DNA from: a virus | DNA: 39,964 nucleotides | Reading direction: 5' to 3' (one strand) | IMG/VR virus record: IMGVR_UViG_3300033145_002833 | Location: 1 to 39,964 of that record | Part shown: in pieces, positions 30,727-39,311 of the stretch | Numbering within the stretch: the first letter of the stretch is position 1 | Layout: the number at the start of each line of letters is the position of its first letter | Made by a program: the position numbers and the translations under genes | Notes under the pieces: model-generated | What the model was told of the DNA's origin: nothing | What the model saw: the letters and a program-made list of their open reading frames with translations, nothing else | The model's database searches: none

Positions 30727-30957
30727 ATGGCGAGACGCTTCAGCGGCAGCAAACTCCGAGAACTCCGGCAGGCCAGGGGATGGTCAACCGTCCTCATGGC
30801 CGGAGAGATCGAGCGAGCGCTCGGGACCCGGAGCGTCTCGCCCCAAGCGCTGAACATGCTCGAAACCGGAGTCACGGCCGACCCGAAGTCGTCGACGCTC
30901 TTCGACCTCCTCGCGGGGCTGGCCGTCCCGGTCGAGGCCCTCACTGAGGCAGAATGA
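30727..30957 (+). CDS. Small XRE-type helix-turn-helix protein
   Basis: This 76-residue protein starts at ATG 30727 behind AAGGAGAG. KLRELRQARGWSTVLMAGEI followed by SVSPQALNMLETGV and STLFDLLAGLAVPVEAL follows the five-helix XRE/Cro layout. Residues between the two DNA-contact helices are longer than usual (ERALGTRSVS). It is the last gene before a back-to-back terminator. It is a candidate Cro-like regulator for the inverted repeat at 14242-14267, which is only a guess. Confidence 0.7.
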   Translation: MARRFSGSKLRELRQARGWSTVLMAGEIERALGTRSVSPQALNMLETGVTADPKSSTLFDLLAGLAVPVEALTEAE

Positions 30958-30961
30958 AAAA

Positions 30962-30984
30962 GCCCCGGCCGTCCTGGCCGGGGC
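30962..30984. terminator. Bidirectional terminator between converging units
   Basis: GCCCCGGCC and GGCCGGGGC form a 9-bp stem with a 5-base loop. It is preceded by GAAAAA and followed by TCTCTTT, so U-rich RNA follows the stem in both directions. It ends the plus-strand unit and the leftward late operon. Confidence 0.85.
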
Positions 30985-30994
30985 CTCTCTTTCC

Positions 30995-31405
30995 TTATGG
31001 CTTGATGGCGTATTCGATTCGGATGGTGAGAGTGATGCCCGCGGGGATCGCGGGCGCGTGGATGTCTGGCACGAAGACGGAGATTGGGATCGAGAACTCG
31101 CTTTCGTTCCCGGCGTCGTCGATGGCACTGACGGCGAAGCGGATCTCTTGCGAAGAGAACCTCCGGATGATCGTTGTTCCTGTCGTGCCTACGGAGAACG
31201 CGCCATGGAGCCACGCGCTGGAGGTCTTCTCGTCGTAGTAGGTGACGTGGTAGCCGATCTGGCCCGGCGTGCTGATGTTGTCCGCTGACGGCTGCCAGGT
31301 GAGATCGACCCGGGCCGTCTTGATCATCGGTTTCGGGGGGTCGGGCTGGCCCCACGCGGCGCCGCAGATCGCGGCGAGGATGAGAAATAGCGCGGATGCT
31401 TTCAT
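30995..31405 (-). CDS. Secreted protein with fibronectin-III-like domain
   Basis: This 136-residue protein has a clear signal peptide (MKASALFLILAAICGAAWG, cleavage likely before QPDPP). The C in AAIC is not in a good lipobox. The mature part looks like a fibronectin-III-type sandwich (VDLTWQPSADN, GYHVTYYDE, FAVSAIDDAGNESEFS). It is the last gene of the late operon, after the fibre. A periplasmic or surface protein made late could exclude other phages or help adsorption; neither is shown. Confidence 0.6.
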   Translation of the reverse strand: MKASALFLILAAICGAAWGQPDPPKPMIKTARVDLTWQPSADNISTPGQIGYHVTYYDEKTSSAWLHGAFSVGTTGTTIIRRFSSQEIRFAVSAIDDAGNESEFSIPISVFVPDIHAPAIPAGITLTIRIEYAIKP

Positions 31406-31423
31406 GGTGGATTTCCCTTCGGC

Positions 31424-31636
31424 CTACTCGATCGCGGCCTCGGCGTCGAGCTTCGCCTGCAGTTCGGCATACGTCAGGTTGCGCGTTGCGTGGGTTTTCA
31501 GGTCGCGCTCTAAATGGCGCCCCCTGCGGCGCAGAGCCCTGTCAATGACCTCGTCTACCGAGATTCCGAGCCGACCTGCTTCGGCCTGAAAGATGGCCTC
31601 CCTGCGTGGCGAGAATGCAACGGTATGGTTCGGCAT
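31424..31636 (-). CDS. Small protein, ribbon-helix-helix-like
   Basis: This 70-residue protein has NHTVAFSPRREAIFQAEAG, then RLGISVDEVIDRALRRRGRH, and a helical end (NLTYAELQAKLDAEAAIE). A short strand followed by two helices with SVDEVIDRAL suits a ribbon-helix-helix DNA-binding fold, such as antitoxin-type proteins, but without a partner toxin. It sits between the fibre and the secreted protein in the late operon. Confidence in the fold is low. Confidence 0.5.
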   Translation of the reverse strand: MPNHTVAFSPRREAIFQAEAGRLGISVDEVIDRALRRRGRHLERDLKTHATRNLTYAELQAKLDAEAAIE

Positions 31637-31648
31637 GTCCGAATCCTC

Positions 31649-33484
31649 CTAGTATTGCCGGGTCGAAAGCGCGAGCCCGAGATTGAACAGAATGACCCCG
31701 CCCGCCGAGTTGTACTGGTTGTCGAGCGTGACCTTGAAAACGAACGCGTCGCCGTCTACCACTGTGTGCGGGGAGCCTGTCGTCGCAATCGTGGTAACCT
31801 TCGTTTTTGATCCCCCCCCGCCGACCTGGTTGTGGCTCGCACTGCCCAGGCTGGTGGCCGCCCCGTCGCTGTCCGTGGCGTCCAGGTGGCATAGCAACTC
31901 TACAGTTACGGTGCCATCCCCCGGCGCGTCGCCAATCTCATTGGAGGTGAACCAGAAACCCTCTATGACATCGCCTGCCTTGAGGGAACCCTGGACCGAT
32001 ACGTAGGCGACGGACGCGTCAGACAGGGTTGTGTTTTGGATCGCCGTGTAGGATGTGTTGAACGCTGCGTTGCCGGTCAACTGCGCGCTGGTGATGCCGC
32101 AGTTTCGCACCGACACGTCTTCGATCCCGGTGACGGCCGGTGGGATTATGATTAGCCCGCCGTTGGGCGAGGCAATGGTGACCAAGTCGTCAAACTGTGC
32201 CGCCCCACAGACACCTAACGTGCCGTCTATGTAGAGCCCTAGGTGCCCGAACTGATACAGGTCGGTGTCGGTGTCCGGCCCGAAGTTCAGCGTGGTGCCG
32301 TCCGGCTCAAAGACGTAATGGCTAACTACCGAGTCCTCGTCCGCACCATTATAGAGCAGCAACGTACCGCCACGAGTGCTGCCGTCACCATACAAGTACA
32401 GAAGACCCCGATGGGTATCGTCCTGGCCGATGTAGACGCTGGAATTTCCGCCCTGGTTTACTGTAAGGGTTCCGCCAACAATTCCGTTTCCAGCACTTTC
32501 CCAGTTTCCATTTGCACTATCTATAGAAAACCTGAGCGCAAAACCGCCATCCCGGTCTTGCACTTTTAGAAGTCCGCCTACGTCCAACCGTAAATCTCCG
32601 CCGCTACCAGCCCTGAAAGAAACGTCTCCAGCAGCCGAATAAAGAGGACCAAAAAAACTTGCGGCCTCTACGATACCAACTCCGGTCGCTTTGCCACTAG
32701 CGTCTATACTGAACGCCGGGTCAGGAGAGCCATCAGGGGCCACCAGTTTCGAATGCCCGTGCAAAGCATCAGCATTAGAACCGTCGGTCAAACCCGGAAG
32801 CGTCGGGGTGCCCGTTATTGTCAAATCCGCTCCAAAGAAATTCCGCGACGAGTCGATGACCTCGACCCCGCCGAGGGAGAGGGCTCCGGCCCCCGCTCCG
32901 GTCGCGCCGCTCACCAGGTCGATGTGGTCGTAAAAGAACTTGCAGGAGTAGCCGTGCACGGCGTTGTCTACGGCCCCAAGGATGAAGTGCGAAGTAAAGG
33001 TTGCAGGGGCCTGGTCCGTAAGGACGGCGGCCAGGAAGGACATCGTTCGCGTCGCACTGGCGGTATCGTTCGCCCGAAAGGCCATATAGTTCGTGGTGGT
33101 GGGCAGGGGTAGGCCGGGATCGAGCCGGTCGAAATAGAGAACCTTGAGCGCAGAGCTTCCCAAGGTAACGTCGCCGGTAAACGTGTCCCCGGCGATGTCT
33201 GCCGGCGTGAACCCCAGATCCTGTTGTGCGTCCAACGCCACCCGCGCCAAGGCCGCCGTCACCGCCCCCGTCCCGCCCTTGGTGATAGGCACCACCGGGA
33301 GTTGCGCGCTCGGGATTAGCGTCGAGCCGTCAAGAGAGGGAATACCGTTCACGGCAGCACGGCACCCAATGATATCCTTCACGGCCTGGAGGGTCTTGTT
33401 GATCTCGGCGCGCGCCTGTGACGGATCGTCCGTCCCCGCGTCCGTGTGGGTTGTAACTATTGTGTCTGTCGGCCAGGTTGCCAT
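31649..33484 (-). CDS. Tail fibre protein
   Basis: This 611-residue protein directly follows the tip protein gene. Near residues 45-90, NGIPSLDGSTLIPSAQLPVV and ITKGGTGAVTAALARVALDA match the trimeric fibre repeat with GGTG and alanine-rich helices. Strand-rich, glycine-rich repeats follow (SSVYIGQDDTHRGLLYLYG, GTLLLYNGADEDS). The end is a beta-rich domain (SAGGVILFNLGLALSTRQY). The part coded near 32440-32690 is visibly less GC-rich than its surroundings. It most likely contacts the receptor. Confidence 0.75.
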   Translation of the reverse strand: MATWPTDTIVTTHTDAGTDDPSQARAEINKTLQAVKDIIGCRAAVNGIPSLDGSTLIPSAQLPVVPITKGGTGAVTAALARVALDAQQDLGFTPADIAGDTFTGDVTLGSSALKVLYFDRLDPGLPLPTTTNYMAFRANDTASATRTMSFLAAVLTDQAPATFTSHFILGAVDNAVHGYSCKFFYDHIDLVSGATGAGAGALSLGGVEVIDSSRNFFGADLTITGTPTLPGLTDGSNADALHGHSKLVAPDGSPDPAFSIDASGKATGVGIVEAASFFGPLYSAAGDVSFRAGSGGDLRLDVGGLLKVQDRDGGFALRFSIDSANGNWESAGNGIVGGTLTVNQGGNSSVYIGQDDTHRGLLYLYGDGSTRGGTLLLYNGADEDSVVSHYVFEPDGTTLNFGPDTDTDLYQFGHLGLYIDGTLGVCGAAQFDDLVTIASPNGGLIIIPPAVTGIEDVSVRNCGITSAQLTGNAAFNTSYTAIQNTTLSDASVAYVSVQGSLKAGDVIEGFWFTSNEIGDAPGDGTVTVELLCHLDATDSDGAATSLGSASHNQVGGGGSKTKVTTIATTGSPHTVVDGDAFVFKVTLDNQYNSAGGVILFNLGLALSTRQY

Positions 33485-33496
33485 TTCGCGTTCTCC

Positions 33497-36400
33497 TTAC
33501 ATGTAGATAATGAACTCGCTGAGCACGGGCAGGTTAGCCGCTGGCGCCAGAGTTATCCGCACTTGGAAATATCTGTCGGTGTGCGGGGTGCCAACCGCCG
33601 CCCAGCCGCTCCAGGAAGAATCATTGATGCTGTGCCGTTCCTCGATCGTTGGCGTACCAACCCCAAACCATGCGGCGTTCGGGGTCACGAGGATCTGTGC
33701 CCCCAGATCAATTGACGTGTGCTGATAAACCATCGTGTTGACGTCGCGTGCCCAGGTGGTCCAGTTGTCCCAGTCGACGCCGTCGGTGTTGAGGTCGTCC
33801 CATGTCTTCTGGTCTGTTGCCTGCAGCTCGCCCACACCCGCATAGTCGAGTTGGTCGTTTTCGACGCAGAGGGTCTTCGTGCCCGGCCACCCAAGATAGC
33901 GCGCGTCCTCTACGGCGTTGAAACCCGGCGGCATGATCGTCGGCGAGATCTCGATCAAGATCGCGTTGTCGCTTTCGTTGCCGGCAACGTCGACAGCCTT
34001 GATGCCCAGGGTGTACGTCCGTCCCGGAAACGGTGCGTCCGACTCGTAGTACCTCTGCCTCACTGGGACGGTCACGAAGTCATCGAGCTGCGCCCAGGTC
34101 AAGCCCGAACCAACCGCACCCTTTATGTTCGCATCAAAGACATCTGCAGGCATGTCGACGTATTCCCATTTATAGGCCTTGCGGCCGCTCGGGAGCTCGG
34201 TGACCGTAAACTGTGAGAGGTCGGGCGGGGTCTGCGTCCACCCTTCAACAAGGACGCCCGTGCGTTCTGACCACGCTGAATAGATGGTGGGCTCGCGTGC
34301 ACTGAGAGCCCGGATCCGAACATCGTATGTCTCGCCGACCTCCACATTCCCAAACCGATAGACCATCGTCCGTCCCGTCATTTGCGGCCCTTGCGATTGC
34401 CAGCCGTCGGCTGTGCCGGAGTGGCGGATCTCACCGACTACCGAACCCGCCATCTCATCGGCACTTGATGGAAAGGTATAATGCACGACGATATATGGGA
34501 TTACGGTTGTTCCAGAACGCGTCATCACCGTTTCGTCTGTCACGACCCCGATAATGACGGGGGCGCGGACGTGGCGGAGGATATTCCGCGGGCTCGATAT
34601 GAATGGATCATAGTCGGGTATCGGCCCATCTCCGATTGTGTGGATAGCGTTCGCGGCAGGGACCAACGCCAAGCGAGCAACCAAGTCGACATCCGGCTCA
34701 ATCGCGCTCACGATACACTCTATGTCCTCGCTGCCCACCTCGCCGAAGTGGATCAGGTCACCGGCTTGGATGTTGTCGCTGGTCGAGGTGGTGAGCACGA
34801 CAGTCGACTGGTCGCCGACGTCAAGATCAATCGGGTGAATCGCAGAGGAGCTGTCATCCAACCGCACAACCACCGCGTAGATCTTGCCGCCTTCCATCGT
34901 GAAGAGATCGTCGATCGTGATCGTGTCGATAGTACCACCGCCACCGCCCGTCGTGACCGACTTCACCCGCGCGAAGCCAAGCCCTACGCTCAGGACGTCG
35001 TGGTTCAACTTCACCAAATCGCCGCGTGTAGCGACGAGATTCTCGAAGTCCATACTCACCTCGAATATCTCGGGCCGGAGACGCATGTTGGCAAGCAGGT
35101 AGCGCCCTTGCGACCACGCTTGCGCGGACGTCGCGAATCCCTTCAGGTCGACCGACTCGAACTTTGTGGCGGTGTCGACATCGAAGTTGTTGTCATAGAC
35201 GATAATCTCGGACGGCTGGTTCTCCTGGTCCTCGTCGTAGAACTTGACCCGAAGGCCATGGAGGGTGTCTGGGAACATCCGGCGCCCACGGAACCCCCAG
35301 GAGTTGCGGGGGTTGATGTGCTGGACGGGGGAGAGTTTTAACTTGTCCTGCACTACGCTGTACAACCCGTCCCTAACCGTCGCCGATGCGCGGGCTGAGT
35401 TGGCGCAGAGTTGCATCGCGCTTTGCACGCTGCTCTTGTTGTCAAAGATGAAATCAAATTTCCAGGCCTGCCCGGCGTCGGGGATCTGCTTTGCCTCAAA
35501 GGTCCAGTATTGGGCCGCGTCGCTGGAACTGTCCTCGGCCGAAGTGGGGGTGCCGCCCCCCGACATCCAGATTTCTTTGCGAATGGTCCCCTTCCCGTCC
35601 GTGATGGAGATGTCGCGCAGAAACGCCCGGACGGTACCGCCGCCGTTGTAGTCGCACGCAACAAGGAATTTTGAAACCGTCTCGCCGACATAGATTTGAA
35701 AGCCCAGCCCGGGCGGGGTCACCTTGATTTTTCGGTGATACCACTGGTCGAGACAGAGGTAGGATATGTCTGTTGCCGCCGCCGATGACTGGGCATTTTG
35801 GTCCGACGTGGTGCCCCAAGTGCTCTTCCCGCCCGACTCTTCCAGCCCGAAGGAAATCTGGTGGTTGTCGTTCACGCCCTCGCCGTCGGGCCAGTAGAGA
35901 TCAAACTCGAGGTAGTCGTCGGCCTGCACCACGTAGTCCCCGACCCCGTCAAGGTCGACGTACAACTCCGAGGCCCCCGCCACCATCTCGAAGGTGCAGG
36001 ATAGATCCTCGCCGCGGTCCTTGCAGTCGTTGTGCCACTCCTGCAGGGTCGTCAGGTCGAGCCGGGAGTCGGCCAAGGGCCGCTTGTTCGCCGGTCCCTG
36101 TAGGATGTCGCGGAAGGCAGAGGCGGGATTGCGGGTGGGCCGAGGCTCCCATCGGTAGTCGTCCGGCGTGCCGCGCGCCCAGCCAGGCCCGTCTGTTGGG
36201 ATGTCAAGGTGATCGCCGACCTTGCTCCCCACCGTACCGTAGTTGTAGACCTTCGTGCCCCAGCCCTCCGACATGCGAAAGTATGAGGTCAGGCCATCCA
36301 CGGCCGTGGTCAATATCGCGTCCTTGTTGGCGAGCAGGTCCGCGGCCAGGCCCGCGGCGGCCCAGATCCGGAACTCCCGGATCTTCCCGTCGAACATGTT

Positions 36401-38056
36401 ACCGGCCCATTCGCCAATCAGGAGGTCGGTAGCCGGGGTATTGAGCGCGACCGTATGGCTTCCTTGCGAGACCCCATCATAAAAGAGCTCGATGTCGGTC
36501 CCATCGTACACCAGCGCGTAGTGGTGCCAGGCGCCGACAGATCCAGCCAGCACGTAGTCATAACCGGCGCCGTTCCCTGTCGAGACGCGCCAAGTCTCGG
36601 AGCTCGCCGTTTTCAGGTAGAGCGAGCAGTCATCGAGGGCGCCTGAGGGGTCGCCGAACTCGAAGAGGCCGCTATCGTCCGTCGCCCGCGCGTACGCCAC
36701 ACACTCGAACGTACGGACTGAGGCCGCAGGTGCGGCGGCCGTCTCCTCTGTGGTAAGCGGCGACGCGGCCGCCCCGAAGTCCAGCGAATATGAGTCGTAG
36801 TCCATGACGATGGCGCGGGCCTTGCAGTTGTAGTTGTCGATGACCCCGCTCAGTTGCTCGCTTGCCCGGATGCGTATCGCCACCATGGCGAGCCCGCCCG
36901 CGTGCAAATCGGTATTGACTGGAAAGAGTTTCGACTCGTCGATCGGGTGAGACAGGCGTACGGTTTTAAGCGCCTGCCAGTTGACACTCGAGTATTCGGT
37001 CTTCGCATTCGGGTCTTGCCCAACGGTGCGCCAGACCCGAACATCGTACTGGCCCTGCGTGACCGACCATCGAACGGGGTGGACAAACGGCTGTATATAC
37101 TGCCCAGATAGGTGTTCGCTGATTATCGTCCCCGGCCATGAATCGTCCACCGGTTTGTATTCGATCCCCAGCGTGACGCCCATATCATACCTGTTGCCTA
37201 TCTCGTTAATGAAAACCAGGCCTTCGGCGAAAAGCAATTCCACAATGAGTTCGTCCGCATTGACCTCAGTCGTCCGGCTCTGGTAATCGGTCGATATGGG
37301 GATGGAGAGATTGGTTGTCAAGACAGTATTCGAGAAGAGCGTCAGGTCGGCATCGTTCGGAAACCCATGCAGGATCTCTATATCGAAGTCGTCGAAGTCG
37401 TCGATTGAGGTCTGACCTATCCGGTGGTCCTCCAGCGCCAAGGGGCCATACCCGATGACAAAGAGCAGACGCAAATACTGGTCGTCGCCAACCACTTCGG
37501 TATAGGGAATCGCACCATATGGGGGGGCTGTCCGATGCTCGCCATAGATGCGCGGGATAGATTTCCAATGCCGCGCCTGATTCCGCGAACCCTGCACCGA
37601 GTAGGTCGGTGAGGGTTCATCAAATTCAGGCGGTTCTTCTGGCAGCAACCCCAAGACGCTCGCGACGGAATAGATGGCTCCGGCGACTGCTACATAGTAG
37701 CCGGCCGCCATGATTGCCGCCCCAATCCCAATGAAAACACCTCCCCCGAAGACGAAGAGCAGCGCACCGAGCATACTTGTAAGAATCCCCAGCCCAATCT
37801 TCTCGCCACCCGCACCCGCAGGTGTAACGCAGACGGTGGTCAAGGTTCCCGGCTTCGGGCGTACCTGGTGCCACATACTCTGCAACACACTGTTACCGTC
37901 GATGGCCACGTTGATACACGAGCTCGGCCATTTCTGGTCTATCAACGCATGCACCATATCGCCGACGGTAGTCCCTGCGGGGAACTTGCGCCGCTCGTGC
38001 TGAGTCCTGAAAGGGCTCGTCTTCGCGACACACTGGACTGTCTGCTTCTCGGTCAT
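33497..38056 (-). CDS. Tail tip protein, fused I/J-like, with LamG domain
   Basis: This 1519-residue protein starts at ATG 38056 in the NlpC stop (ATGA). Residues about 1-80 look like a small beta-grasp domain and 82-135 are hydrophobic and glycine-rich (FGGGVFIGIGAAIMAAGYY), as in lambda gpI-like proteins. The J-like core follows (SVQGSRNQARHWKSIPRIYG, WSVTQGQYDVRVWR, HGLRVKFYDEDQEN). A LamG/concanavalin-like domain is inserted at about 445-595 (WHHYALVYDGTDIELFYDG). Fibronectin-III-like modules lie near 1160-1375. It is the central host-contact protein at the tail tip. Confidence 0.85.
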   Translation of the reverse strand: MTEKQTVQCVAKTSPFRTQHERRKFPAGTTVGDMVHALIDQKWPSSCINVAIDGNSVLQSMWHQVRPKPGTLTTVCVTPAGAGGEKIGLGILTSMLGALLFVFGGGVFIGIGAAIMAAGYYVAVAGAIYSVASVLGLLPEEPPEFDEPSPTYSVQGSRNQARHWKSIPRIYGEHRTAPPYGAIPYTEVVGDDQYLRLLFVIGYGPLALEDHRIGQTSIDDFDDFDIEILHGFPNDADLTLFSNTVLTTNLSIPISTDYQSRTTEVNADELIVELLFAEGLVFINEIGNRYDMGVTLGIEYKPVDDSWPGTIISEHLSGQYIQPFVHPVRWSVTQGQYDVRVWRTVGQDPNAKTEYSSVNWQALKTVRLSHPIDESKLFPVNTDLHAGGLAMVAIRIRASEQLSGVIDNYNCKARAIVMDYDSYSLDFGAAASPLTTEETAAAPAASVRTFECVAYARATDDSGLFEFGDPSGALDDCSLYLKTASSETWRVSTGNGAGYDYVLAGSVGAWHHYALVYDGTDIELFYDGVSQGSHTVALNTPATDLLIGEWAGNMFDGKIREFRIWAAAGLAADLLANKDAILTTAVDGLTSYFRMSEGWGTKVYNYGTVGSKVGDHLDIPTDGPGWARGTPDDYRWEPRPTRNPASAFRDILQGPANKRPLADSRLDLTTLQEWHNDCKDRGEDLSCTFEMVAGASELYVDLDGVGDYVVQADDYLEFDLYWPDGEGVNDNHQISFGLEESGGKSTWGTTSDQNAQSSAAATDISYLCLDQWYHRKIKVTPPGLGFQIYVGETVSKFLVACDYNGGGTVRAFLRDISITDGKGTIRKEIWMSGGGTPTSAEDSSSDAAQYWTFEAKQIPDAGQAWKFDFIFDNKSSVQSAMQLCANSARASATVRDGLYSVVQDKLKLSPVQHINPRNSWGFRGRRMFPDTLHGLRVKFYDEDQENQPSEIIVYDNNFDVDTATKFESVDLKGFATSAQAWSQGRYLLANMRLRPEIFEVSMDFENLVATRGDLVKLNHDVLSVGLGFARVKSVTTGGGGGTIDTITIDDLFTMEGGKIYAVVVRLDDSSSAIHPIDLDVGDQSTVVLTTSTSDNIQAGDLIHFGEVGSEDIECIVSAIEPDVDLVARLALVPAANAIHTIGDGPIPDYDPFISSPRNILRHVRAPVIIGVVTDETVMTRSGTTVIPYIVVHYTFPSSADEMAGSVVGEIRHSGTADGWQSQGPQMTGRTMVYRFGNVEVGETYDVRIRALSAREPTIYSAWSERTGVLVEGWTQTPPDLSQFTVTELPSGRKAYKWEYVDMPADVFDANIKGAVGSGLTWAQLDDFVTVPVRQRYYESDAPFPGRTYTLGIKAVDVAGNESDNAILIEISPTIMPPGFNAVEDARYLGWPGTKTLCVENDQLDYAGVGELQATDQKTWDDLNTDGVDWDNWTTWARDVNTMVYQHTSIDLGAQILVTPNAAWFGVGTPTIEERHSINDSSWSGWAAVGTPHTDRYFQVRITLAPAANLPVLSEFIIYM

Positions 38057-38460
38057 GCCATGCACCTGTGGCGGAAGATACCAGAAATGCGCCGCTCCCA
38101 CTTCCTTGCCTGGTAGGACTCGACGACCGAGTGGGTGCCCGTGGCGATATGCAGCATCAGGCCAGGCCTCACAACCAGCCCGACGTGTAGCGGCCATCCC
38201 GGCGTCCTGAGCGACAGCACATCCCCCGCGCGTTCTTGCCCCGATTCCACCGGCAACCAGTCCTGAATCTCTTCCTCGTAGTGTTCGCCCACTGCCTTGG
38301 GGTTCTGCGGGTGTACTTCGACGTACTCGGGCAGCTCGACCCCGTACCGCTCACGAAATACCAACCCCAACAAGGCCCAACAGTTGATGCCCTCCCGGTC
38401 GCGCCCTCGGGCGAGGAACGGTATCCCAATATATTCTGCTACCCAGGAAGGAACGTTCAC
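38053..38460 (-). CDS. NlpC/P60-like tail tip peptidase, lambda K-like
   Basis: This 135-residue protein holds REGINCWALLGLVFRERYG with Cys27 and WPLHVGLVV with His92, the cysteine-histidine pair of the NlpC/P60 fold. MLHIATGTHSVV follows. It overlaps its neighbours by ATGA on both sides. In lambda-type tails such proteins sit at the tip and help cut peptidoglycan or complete assembly. Length is close to the single-domain members of this group. Confidence 0.85.
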   Translation of the reverse strand: MNVPSWVAEYIGIPFLARGRDREGINCWALLGLVFRERYGVELPEYVEVHPQNPKAVGEHYEEEIQDWLPVESGQERAGDVLSLRTPGWPLHVGLVVRPGLMLHIATGTHSVVESYQARKWERRISGIFRHRCMA

Positions 38461-38948
38461 GAGGCCACCGTCCCGAAGAGCCCTGGGAAGGCGTGCGGGG
38501 CGAATGTGTCGCCAGGGAACGGTTCCTCAAGCACTTTCTCATAACTCAGGGCGCCTTCTATGATCCCGGCGTCATAGGTGATATCGGAAAAGGCCAGGTC
38601 TCCGAGGGATACTTCCACGGTATCCAGAGAGCTGGCCATAACGATTTCGATCGTGACAGTCGGGGCCTCTGGAATCGAACGAATCGCCTCGACAATCAGC
38701 CGGTCGACGTTGCAGATCTGCAGCCGTGCCTTGGGTGGTTGGTCGTCCCCAGATGACGGCAGGGACAGGCTGAAACGGCTGGCCAGAAACGTGTTTCCGT
38801 TGGAGACGACATCGGCCCCGTTATTCACGAAGCGCAGGGGCGACGTTCGATAGTCGTTGCTCTCCATTGTGACGAGCTCGAAGATCGCCTCGCCCGTCTG
38901 TTGGGCGAATGCGGCCTGCTTGAAAGACGCGGAGACGGTTCTGGTCAT
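38457..38948 (-). CDS. DUF1833-like minor tail protein, lambda L-like position
   Basis: This 163-residue protein fits the DUF1833 pattern: QTGEAIFELVTMESNDY, LRFVNNGADVVSNGNTFLA, ARLQICNVDRLIVEAIRSI, and TYDAGIIEGALSYEKVLEEPFPG. It lies between the M-like and NlpC genes, the place of lambda L. It should be a baseplate-hub or tip component. The N-terminus (TRTVSASFKQAAFAQQ) is helical. Confidence 0.8.
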   Translation of the reverse strand: MTRTVSASFKQAAFAQQTGEAIFELVTMESNDYRTSPLRFVNNGADVVSNGNTFLASRFSLSLPSSGDDQPPKARLQICNVDRLIVEAIRSIPEAPTVTIEIVMASSLDTVEVSLGDLAFSDITYDAGIIEGALSYEKVLEEPFPGDTFAPHAFPGLFGTVAS

Positions 38949-38957
38949 GGGCCTACC

Positions 38958-39311
38958 CTATGGGAGTTGTTCGATCTCCATTGACACGCGCCAGTTTTCA
39001 TCGCTGCCAGCGTTGGTATACTGTGGCGGGCTGACAAAGCGAAAGTCCTCTGTGGCCCCCGTGCGCACGTTGTCGAACTCGAACGGGTCGCTCCCGCCGT
39101 TGAGCGTCGTGACGTAGAAAGTATCAAGCGTGTCGACTTGGGCCTTGGTCAAGAGTAACGCGCCGTTGATGGGTCTTGCTGCCGCGGTGAATCGCTGCCG
39201 CACCTTCGCAACCCCACCGTCCATCGGTGTGCGGATTGCTGTGTTGGGCGGGGACTCCGTATACCCAGCCAAGAGAAGCGTAGGGAGTGTTCCGGGCCAG
39301 GAAGCAGTCAT
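38958..39311 (-). CDS. Minor tail protein, lambda M-like position
   Basis: This 117-residue protein overlaps the tape measure stop by ATGA. It is strand-rich: LAGYTESPPNTAIRTPMDGG, VRQRFTAAARPINGALLLTK, then DPFEFDNVRTGATEDFRFVS and NWRVSMEIEQLP. This layout is that of the small minor tail proteins directly after the tape measure. It probably forms part of the distal tail ring. No catalytic motif. Confidence 0.7.
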   Translation of the reverse strand: MTASWPGTLPTLLLAGYTESPPNTAIRTPMDGGVAKVRQRFTAAARPINGALLLTKAQVDTLDTFYVTTLNGGSDPFEFDNVRTGATEDFRFVSPPQYTNAGSDENWRVSMEIEQLP

